DNA of 64,000 nt from Molanna angustata. Lineage: Eukaryota > Arthropoda > Insecta > Trichoptera > Molannidae. Location: NCBI GenBank assembly GCA_963576475.1, contig OY754980.1, positions 34,463,431 to 34,527,430 of the forward strand, given 5' to 3'. Positions 56,114 through 64,000 of the stretch are shown here, piece by piece; the first letter of the stretch is position 1, and each line of letters begins with the position of its first letter. The position numbers were made by a program, and so were the translations under genes. The notes under the pieces were generated by a model. The model ran no database searches. It was not told the origin of the DNA and saw only the letters and a list, made by a program, of their open reading frames with translations.

Positions 56114-56880
56114 TCACACCATGTCCCTCGCGGGGTAGGCAGAGAGAAGCGAACGCCACATATTTCTATCTAGACACACATTCATCATCTCGTCTATATT
56201 CATACATCGTCTTATACATGTTCGTCTGTTATTCATGCTTCTGACATTTCCGTCTTTCATACCTTTCACATGGACGTGCCATCCCTTCTTTGGGAGGCCC
56301 CGACCTCTCATTCCATTCCTGTCCGCAATGTATATTTTCCTCGTCAGGCGTTCCTCGTTCATTCTCCCCATGTGGCCAAACCATCTCAATGTATTCACTT
56401 TTAATCTATTAATGACATATTTCTTTATCTTAAATTTTTCCTTATGTCCTCATTTCTGACCCTGTCATACATCGTACTATTACAGATTCTTCTTAGCGAT
56501 CCCATTTCAACTGCATTTATTCTGCTTTCGTGCGACTTCAGCCATGTCCAGGTTTCACTTACATACGTCAAAGCTGGCACTAAGATGGCATGACATTTTT
56601 AGCTTCCTTTGATATGTTGCGATCATTCATAACTGATCTTAGCGCTGCATTCACTCTGTTTTCTGCCATAACTCTTCTTTCGATCTCCTTATCAATCCGT
56701 CCATTGCGTTGAAACATGCTTCCCAGATAGACATATTCGTCGAGTTGCTCGAGCCATTCGTTCTCTACTTTTATTTGGCACGCTGTTCTGCTTTCTCTCT
56801 TTTCAAACACCATAACTTTTGATTTGCTGGCATTCATCCTCAGACTGTTATCTATGCATCCTTCATATTCCATACCATCA
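56114..56880 (-). pseudogene. LINE ORF2 C-terminal region (family X), two frameshifts
   Basis: In order on the minus strand: LRMNASKSKVMVFEKRES and LDEYVYLGSMFQRNGRID (thumb), then in another frame LTYVSETWTWLKSHESRIN, then in a third RWFGHMGRMNEERLTRK, GMRGRGLPKKGW and RSLLSAYPARDMV. The order is collinear with an RTE/R4-like ORF2. Frameshifts fall near 56580 and 56415. It is the longest of three family X copies. Confidence 0.82.
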
Positions 56881-57781
56881 TCATAATTATAATAATAGAT
56901 AATTGATAAATGATTTTAACTAAGCGAGTAATTAGTGACTTTATCTGGAAAAGTTAGTTATTGTTTTGACATTAGTGATCGTTTGAAAGTTATCTCTTAG
57001 TTTGAAACTCTACCCTTGTTTACTTGTTGAGATATAATTTGGCTGACGGCAGAAGATGTCGGATGTGTCTTTACTCTCAATACTTGTGCTTGTGCAGTAA
57101 GGTATTTAGATATCTATATATTATGTACCTTCTTTTGACTATATCTCAAGGGTCATAGTGCCAGGAATATCACATACAACTTTACTTATTAGTTTTACAA
57201 AACTATCGAATCCTTGGAGACAGACACTTTTCACAACATTGATATTATAAGCCTCGGAAATGAAATACAAAAAAATACATTTTAAATTTGCTCTTTTTTA
57301 TTAAATTTATACATTTGTGGATGTTTATTATATTGATTATAGATTAGATTAGATTGGCCGATGGTAGCCAGTGGCGGCTGGTGACCTTAAATCTTAGAAG
57401 GGCTCAAAATTATAATTTTACCTAGAAGAGAAATTTACTTTCAACAGGAATCAGAAAGCAGATATTATGTGGCACAATATTTTTTACGTACATTCAAATT
57501 ATCAGTGTTTTACATAATTCTTTTGTTAATCTGTTTTGTTTGTGAATCTGTTCATTTATACTGTATGTAGTGCGACTGTGCCTGAGGAATGAAATATTTC
57601 ATAGAATCTTGCTTTACAGAGCAGGTAGGTTTAAATAATTTCGCTAGATATACTACATTGGTAAGTCGGAAATCATTAATTAGAAAAATAATGTGTTTCC
57701 AAGATTCAATTACATATATTTTTTTGGAATCTTTTGAGTGTTTGGGAGGGCTGAGCCTGGGAGCTTTTTAGGAAGAGCCGC
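56881..57781. other. Intergenic sequence
   Basis: No gene recognised; an AGTGGCGGCTGGTGACC word near 57370 and a matching AGGAAGAGCCGCTACTGG near 57769 could be ends of an unassigned element. Confidence 0.4.
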
Positions 57782-58070
57782 TACTGGTCGCAGCTACACA
57801 TCAATAAGTACTTGCTTGCCGCCGACCTCGAACGCATGTTATTCGAAGTACGTTATGTCGCGTTGAGTGATCAATATCTCCGTGAATTATCGTCACACGA
57901 AACATCAGTCTTATTCTGTGCCCCTGCATCGACTACGCATATCTCGTCGTACTGGGTGAGCGATTCGAGACGAGGATTTCTTCCGCACTGGTAGGTGATC
58001 TCCTTTGTCGATCTATTTATTCATTCCGTTATGTACCTTATTGCCGCCGTCAATAGCGCGTCGTGACAAA
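57782..58070 (+). repeat. Dispersed repeat, paired with 61640-61905
   Basis: Shared words include CCCTGCATCGACTACGCAT, ACTGGGTGAGCGA and CTGGTAGGTGATCTCCTTT, in the same order and spacing over about 200 bp. Each copy lies just before Penelope-like terminal debris. Confidence 0.8.
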
Positions 58071-58182
58071 AGTGAAATTATTTATATCATTATACAAACC
58101 ACTAATTTGTCTAAGGCGTTAACACCCTTCGCATTCGGATATAATGAATGTATGAACTTAATCAGTATATATGTAACTTGTT

Positions 58183-58330
58183 AATTTTGTCGACGGATAA
58201 TTCGTGGTGAAACTCCATTATACTAGGTATAAATGAAAACAGTAATTTGTTTAAGTTTCACTATTTAATTTATAACTGGCACTGAGCGGTATCGATCTGT
58301 TGAAGATCATCGTCAGAGTGCACAAAAATG
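58183..58330 (-). repeat. Penelope-like terminal repeat with hammerhead-like core
   Basis: Contains the block shared with 48343-48475. On the minus strand CTGACGA (58310-58316), stem GATC/GATC (58305-58308 with 58294-58297) and GATA (58290-58293) repeat the hammerhead-like layout with a new, still complementary stem. Confidence 0.6.
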
Positions 58331-58637
58331 AATGTGAACAGAATATAAATATAATTGAAATATCGGTACACAACCATTTTTTTTAGTAAAGTTCTATCAG
58401 TTCGATTAGTATTGCCAGATGAAGAAAACTGGCAAACAAAACGGTATGGTAAATATGTGTGATGTATATAAAGTTTAGTAATGTTGAAGTAGAAAGAAAA
58501 ACTGATTTTACATTATACAATATAGAAACGAATTATAAGAAATATAAATATTATTGGAACCTCTGGATTCTCAACAATAAATGAACTTGTTATTAAAATT
58601 GTGATAAAATTGTCTATCTAAAAACAAGAATTACTAC

Positions 58638-58725
58638 TAGTTGACTGGTAGAGATTGCCTGCGGGCAATAAGTCCGCCACGTTGTGTAAAACAATAAAAG
58701 TATTTTATTATTATTATTATTATTA
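58638..58725 (+). mobile_element. LINE/SINE tail with hairpin and (ATT)n
   Basis: TTGACTGGTAGAGATTGCC, loop TGCG and GGCAATAAGTCCGCC form the conserved tail hairpin (58655-58659 with 58664-58668), followed by AATAAAAG and (TTA)n. No coding part precedes it. Confidence 0.7.
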
Positions 58726-59754
58726 GTTAGATAAACAAAGATTTATTGGAGGGATTAAAAAAACATTACATGTTTAACAACTAAAAGTACCTACCTATAT
58801 GTATTTTATTAAGGAAAAATATAAATAAATTATTATTGTTATTGTTGTTAAATAAAATATTAATCACATACCTAAATAAAGTCAACAACTCGCCAAGTAA
58901 TAAATTGTTTATTCCAAAAAACAATATTAATCTTATTAGACTTATTGATTTCAAACAATTTGATATGAACATTGATAATAAAACACTTCTTTAAGTACAC
59001 TTCATTTCATTTTTATTACATTTTATTTTAGCCTAGGCAATTTCTATACTATTCATTGATTTCCATTGACCCCAAGCGTGATTTTATTTGCTTCCAATAA
59101 ACATAAATATGATGATAAAAAATCCAACTGGCGACATAATTTTTTTATCTAAAACTCTCCTGAACACTCGAGATATATAAATTATAATAGAAATGTTCCC
59201 AAATTAGCAATTATTGCGGATTTTCCAAGTCAACTTTGGAGTTTTATTTGGTAAATTCCATTTTATTGGCGACAACAAACCGACAAAATACCTAAAAATT
59301 AAAATAACGACGGCATTATGTTGAGTTTATGGCGGGACACGACCAATATTTCTAACCCTCGACCCAAATATTATACAAACTAAACATGTTTATTTGGATT
59401 TAACTATTACTAAAAGATAAAATATTACATTTTTTTGTAAATCGATATTTAAATTTTTCAAATATTCTTATAAAAAAATGTGTATAAATAATAGAAATAT
59501 GTAACGCAATTTTTTCTGTAATATTTGTCACTGTCGATTATTGTACCAACCTAATGACTTCTCTATTCCATACTAGAGTAGGTACCTACATAAATATAGA
59601 CTTGAGTATTATTCAGGAATTTAAAAATGTCGAAGCGATGGGGCTCATTTGTAATAAAAAAATATTCACATTTTCTGGAAGCGTACTTTGTAGGTTAATA
59701 TTGAAATGATTACAATTTGAATTGTATTTTTGGAGAGTTAAAAATGATATTTAT
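58726..59754. other. AT-rich intergenic sequence
   Basis: No recognisable feature. Confidence 0.4.
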
Positions 59755-59960
59755 TTATTTTTATTTATTTATTTATTTTTGTCAACAATTATAATGGAAC
59801 ATAAAAAAACATTACAGTCAATCATCTCACTAGGGTTGAACCTATATCGAGATGAGCGACTTTACAACAACGAGTGAAATAAGAACAATATTATAATTTT
59901 AGAATATTGAAAAACAAAACAAACAAAAACATCAACAAACACTAAGTCAAAAAAAAAATA
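59755..59960 (-). mobile_element. Possible LINE 3' UTR
   Basis: A (TTTA)n start and GTCAACAATTATAATGGAAC followed by A-rich sequence resemble the non-coding ends of the LINEs at 23.6 and 42.3 kb on the minus strand. No ORF2 codons were found. Confidence 0.35.
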
Positions 59961-61639
59961 TTTTTTTTTACAAATACTATGTTACAATGTTGTCTGCAGT
60001 TGGGCACAAGGAAAATAACTGTGACAATAATATCTATGCAACCAACACACAGACAACTAACACAAAAGAACATGACATGTACATATATGGTTCAAATTCT
60101 CCTGTCAACGTTCAACAATCACAAAGAAAGATCCATGATTTATGATTTTATGCGTAGTCATATGTAGTACGTAGGTGCATGTAAAATTTGTGTTTGCATT
60201 TACAAAAGCGATGCGAGCTACTGTCGAAAATTTTAAGGAAATATATAAAGAGTTTTTTGAGGTTTGAACAAAAAAATGTGTTGAGACGACATAGTGTAGA
60301 AAATATTCAGCAGGAACACAATGAATATCTTCAATTCCCAAGGAAGCGACATCTTTCTATATAGGTATGTATGGTGTCACATTCTTATATTTTATTATTT
60401 ATACACTTAATACACCAGTGAAGTTAATTCTCATATTATATTTTTTAACATATTGATTTTTTAGTTTAATCTTATAATAAATATGTAATCTATTGAATAT
60501 ATAAGAAACTCACACTAATTTATTCGTTTCCGAGATGGAATTTTTCTTCATTATACATACACATATTTTTTTTCTAAAATATTTATTATTTTTATATTCG
60601 AATTGATTAACATAAATAGAATCTTGTTTTTTTTTAACCTCTTATGAATGTTTGAAATTGTGAACGTAGGTTCTTACATAAATATTCCCAATGCCGGTAA
60701 AATAGTTCAATCATAAGCATTACCCCTTAATAAAATAATGTTGCTATATGGAACTTAAAAAGAATGTGAGTTGACTGAATATAACATGATTCGGTCATAT
60801 AAATCAAATTCAGAAAGTTAAAAAAGAAACACGTAATAATTATTAGTAAATAAATGAAATATCATCTAAAAATGATAAAAAAAAACAATTAACTCTACTA
60901 GTATATTTTGTTGATATATAAATGAGTAAAGTATAGTAAACACAGGTACACATATATAAAGTGAAGCCCTTCGAAGATTTTATTGCCATCTCATCTATGT
61001 ACGTAGGTAGAGATGGGTACTTCAGGGAAATTTTGCAATAGGGAATCCTAACATAAAATGTGTGAAAAACTTTAATATGTATCTGTGATAAATTTGAAAT
61101 AATACGGTGTCAAAATGAGTAATTACATGTTTTAAATTAAAATAAATATTTTTTAAATTTTTTATAAATTTATTATTCACTTAAAAATATCCCCTTTAAG
61201 ATACAAAGGTCAAAAGTAATCGTGGTTACACTGGATTTACGAATACAGAACCCACGAGCGCAGGCGATCAGGATACCAGTCAGAATAGGCGAGCCACGTG
61301 GGCTTATATGTGGGCTTAAGGAGCCCCTTAAGCCCACATACAAGCCCTCATACTGGAGTCACCAGGCTCACCACTCACCTACCAACCTCCGACTGACACT
61401 CCACTCCCCTTCGTAACCAATTCCAATAGGACGCAGAAAATGCTGCTTTTATTACTTTTTATCGTGAATACGAATCATCTGTCTTATTCCTTCACCCCTC
61501 CCTTCCATCTAACTTATCTGCTCCGTTCCTGCTACACACCAGTACTTGATCACACACGGCCTTGAGCGGTTGTCAATTCGGACTTCATTGCGATTGTCGC
61601 CGATAGAAGTGCTCGCCACTATCGATCTAGGACGGGTGC
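59961..61639. other. Intergenic, with a strong hairpin
   Basis: Mostly AT-rich. At 61307-61340 a perfect 15-bp stem (TATGTGGGCTTAAGG with its complement) closes a 4-nt loop within a GC-richer patch of about 61210-61430. No gene was recognised. Confidence 0.55.
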
Positions 61640-61905
61640 CTTCGAAGTCTGCTGCGATTGATATATGCGCTAACGCGACTGATATATGTAGGGTGAATTC
61701 ATTAGTACTTTGCTGCCGTCAGTCAACATATCGTGAATACTCGTTAAATGAAACATTCAATATGTAGTGTTGTGTCCCTGCATCGACTACGCATCTTTCG
61801 TTGGACTGGGTGAGCGACTCCTTCTGTACTGGTAGGTGATCTCCTTTCTCGATCCATTTCTTCTTATCCTGTCATTTACCTCGTCGCTGTGAATAACGCG
61901 TCGAC
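61640..61905 (+). repeat. Dispersed repeat, paired with 57782-58070
   Basis: Second copy of the repeat described at 57.8 kb. It ends in AACGCGTCGACGATG, which runs directly into the hammerhead-like motif. Confidence 0.8.
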
Positions 61906-62036
61906 GATGTGCTTTGCACGAAACGCGTCAATAATCCAATAAATATAATAGAACATTAACCAAGTATTTTTATATTTTTATAACACATCAACGTACAATG
62001 GAGTTCTATCAAGAATTGTCGATCGACAAACTAAAC
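61901..62036 (+). ncRNA. Hammerhead-like motif with GAAACGCGTC end
   Basis: TCGACGA (61901-61907), stem GTGC/GCAC around TTT (61909-61912 with 61916-61919), GAAA (61920-61923) and CGCGTC to 61929. ACGCGT can form a tiny self-complementary stem III before a GTC cleavage-type triplet. The first box departs from CTGANGA, so this copy may be inactive. Sequence at 61990-62036 is related to the 48.43 and 58.2 kb terminal repeats. Confidence 0.5.
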
Positions 62037-62040
62037 ATTA

Positions 62041-62529
62041 TTATACAGTTCTCTTAGCCCGAGTTGCAATCGGCAATTCGGAGCTATCAACCATCCTATC
62101 CAGAAATTCTGTTATTTTTCTCTTTGGGAGACCTAGGTCCTTAAAGTAGGAATATAAAGACTTTGCGGGCAGGCCTCTCGCCCCCACCACTACAGCATAT
62201 ACATTAATGCTAAAGCCATTTTGAACTGTTTTATCTACCAGTTTCTTGTACTAGTTTAGCTTGTATCGACGGTCTTTTGGAATATTTTTTTCCCATGGAA
62301 CAGTCAGCTCTACATAAATAACTCTTTTCAATGAAAGAGAGAATATTTTCCAGTCAGACCTAAGAGATGAGATATAGTGTAGATTCATATCCATCAGGAT
62401 ATTCCAGTTATCTGTCTTCATAATTATTGATCCTAATTTTTTGTCGTAGGTCTGACTTCTTGTCCCGGTATTACAAATGCCACAAATGACCGTTTCCATG
62501 TGGTTGATCATTAATTTGATGGCTCTCAA
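62041..62529 (-). pseudogene. Retroelement-associated ORF with ELTVPWE motif, one nonsense codon
   Basis: The minus frame runs from about 62529 to the TAA at 62041-62043, interrupted once by TAG at 62251-62253. It contains CGICNTGTRSQTYDKK, then VELTVPWEKNIPKDRRYKLN, then VYAVVVGARGLPAKSLYSYF and LGLPKRKITEFLDRM. Similar ELTVPWE...KY...VGARG segments occur at the C-terminus of reverse-transcriptase-bearing elements in other animals; I know no defined function. A trace of the last codons recurs at 63868-63900. One point mutation separates the two open halves, so the copy is not old. Confidence 0.6.
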
Positions 62530-63480
62530 TATTTAGTTACATATTTCGATATGAAACATGAATTTCATCAATTGTATACCAACAGAAAACATAAACAGTC
62601 TTATATCAGCAAATAAATGTCACTGCAAGCAATTTCACAAACAAACCCTTTTAATAATTATATCTTAATTTTATTTAACGAGATATATTTAAAGTGATTG
62701 TACTAATGTTAAGATAAATTGGTTTATTAACCAAAATGAAAATATTATTATGTACCTAATTTCAGTTGAAGCGAGTCAAAATAGGTAAAATGAGAGTAAA
62801 TTTTCTCAGTACGTAAGCACTTTCATATCTGAGACTTTCCGCATCCATAGATACATTATTATTTAAGAGAACCGGTCCATTCAGAGGCTGTGAATAGAAT
62901 ATATAGATATCTTGGTGAGATGATGTGGGTGGTAGACAGACTATTATTATATAACTTCATACACATATATATTATATTTCAAAATGAATTTCATTTTTAC
63001 GTAGGTTTTCATTTCGTTATTATTTCTGTGATTGTTGTTCAAATATCTTAGTTCTGTTTGGACAAATCTTTTGTAAATATCGGTTACTGAATATGAATCC
63101 GATATTCCTTTCTTATTATATTTAGTTTTCTATGAAAATTATCCAACTGTCGATTTTCCTCAAGAGAATTTATTTCTCTTAACATATAGACAAATTATCA
63201 AGCCAAGACACGCGAGATTTAAGGACTGACCTTCACCAAAACCTATCTTGACATACATACCTACATGTTTTGTATAGAAAACAAGTTTTCTTAAACAATA
63301 TATACAATCTTCATCGATACTTGGATATCATGTGTTACATGCTACTAGTATATTGAAAACAACGGATCCCTTTCCAAGCAACCGGATGAGTGTGAGATTT
63401 GACATTGTTAATTATTCGGTAATGTTTCAGTATTTCGAATTTACGCGCCAAAATAGTAAATAATACAAATCATCATTTAT
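62530..63480. other. AT-rich intergenic sequence
   Basis: Contains short dispersed blocks at 63228-63290 (see 25.0 and 43.7 kb) and 63327-63351 (see 45.2 kb). No gene was recognised. Confidence 0.4.
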
Positions 63481-63559
63481 CAGCGCTATAGTACGAACTG
63501 CCTTTCCCCTCCATACCTCTCCCTACTATTTACCTTCCTATCCAACCTTCAAGGCGAGT

Positions 63560-63711
63560 TGGTCGGTCGCCAGTCGCAAGCACAGTCGCTATCGTTTGTG
63601 TCATACAAATTCGTTCGTCGCAAAACATCTCTTCGTGTCGTTATAACAAATTCTCAGCACAACATTTATCAGTGCAACAGTGAAAGGAGGCGAATCGAAT
63701 ATTTGGTGAGT
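63560..63711 (+). other. Candidate untranslated first exon of a host gene
   Basis: A less AT-rich stretch with CGAGTTGGTCGGTCGCCAG and CACAGTCGC words ends in GAATATTTG followed by GTGAGT at 63712, a consensus splice donor. ATCAGTGCAACAGTGAAAGG looks like insect 5' leader sequence. There is no ATG-led frame of note, so if real it is a non-coding leader exon whose partners lie beyond the window. Confidence 0.35.
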
Positions 63712-64000
63712 CCTATCTCATAATCCTTTCGATTTTCTTTGTTACCGGCATTCACTCATGCACAAATTGAAGATTCAATCTAATGCATAGCCTGTGACAA
63801 TATTGTTGAAAACAAAATTATCTTCTTCAATTTTCGATTAATTACAGTCCACTTTTTTTCTTTTTATAGCCCGAATTGCAATTCGGCAATTTCGGCGCTA
63901 ACATTAATGTTTATATGGAGGAGTGCGTGCAGAAAGTTTATACATTATGATTGGTTGGTGACAGAGCAAGTATATTGTTTGCTTAGTAATGCTGACCTAG
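63712..64000. other. Intergenic or intronic end of the window
   Basis: Apart from the fragment at 63868-63900 (AGCCCGAATTGCAATTCGG, related to 62058), nothing is recognised. Confidence 0.4.

Noticed and set aside
57812..57994. A 60-codon open frame within the 57.8 kb repeat
   Set aside because: The paralogous repeat at 61.7 kb does not keep the frame, so it is not under coding constraint.

Overview
The window reads as AT-rich eukaryotic DNA, most likely from an insect. The element families are insect-like: a Jockey-type LINE, a CR1/L2-group LINE with a PHD-finger ORF1, a CsRn1-clade Ty3/Gypsy element, piggyBac remnants and tRNA-derived SINEs. Frequent GTAGGTACCTAC-like words make a lepidopteran plausible, but this is an inference. 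I found no bacterial features, no rRNA and no host protein-coding exon that I can name. Almost everything recognisable is mobile DNA or its debris, so this is probably intergenic or intronic sequence. There is a 200-base assembly gap at 37001-37200.

Layout. 1-1.95 kb: minus-strand Jockey-type LINE (ORF1 plus the start of ORF2). 2.1-3.8 kb: a LINE 3' remnant and a SINE that share a hairpin tail. 4.4-5.3 kb: a 42-bp minisatellite. 5.9-6.6 kb: a TTAA-flanked palindromic MITE. 9.1-23.5 kb is the core of the window: a SINE split by a full-length CsRn1-type LTR retrotransposon (LTRs 9197-9857 and 22696-23355, target duplication ACAT), whose leader is in turn split by a full-length two-ORF LINE (about 10851-17318). 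The order of insertion is therefore SINE, then Gypsy, then LINE. The LTRs are nearly identical, yet gag is broken twice and the first catalytic Asp of the reverse transcriptase is Tyr.

23.6-45 kb: 5'-truncated LINE ends of several families, a 25-bp minisatellite, a foldback element with 188-bp arms whose third copy lies at 39.1 kb, a LINE end expanded into a 31/16-bp block minisatellite, a 415-bp palindromic MITE and a GC-rich 310-bp tandem duplication. 47.5-48.8 kb: a piggyBac-like element with intact TTAA sites and TIRs, interrupted by a SINE and by an 89-nt palindrome. 49-58 kb: more LINE debris, a second TTAA MITE and a RNase H fragment. 57.8-62.5 kb: Penelope-like terminal debris and a broken retroelement-associated ORF. 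63.5-63.7 kb: a candidate untranslated first exon with a consensus splice donor.

The most interesting signal is a short structured motif at seven dispersed sites (27.18, 32.05, 34.05, 34.10, 41.75, 58.30 and 61.90 kb). A CTGANGA-like box and a CGAAA/CGATA box flank a stem whose sequence differs between families but always pairs. This is the layout of a hammerhead ribozyme core, which Penelope-like retroelements are known to carry. The second theme is a conserved 3'-tail hairpin shared by LINE ends and SINEs at six sites, pointing to tail recognition by a LINE reverse transcriptase.
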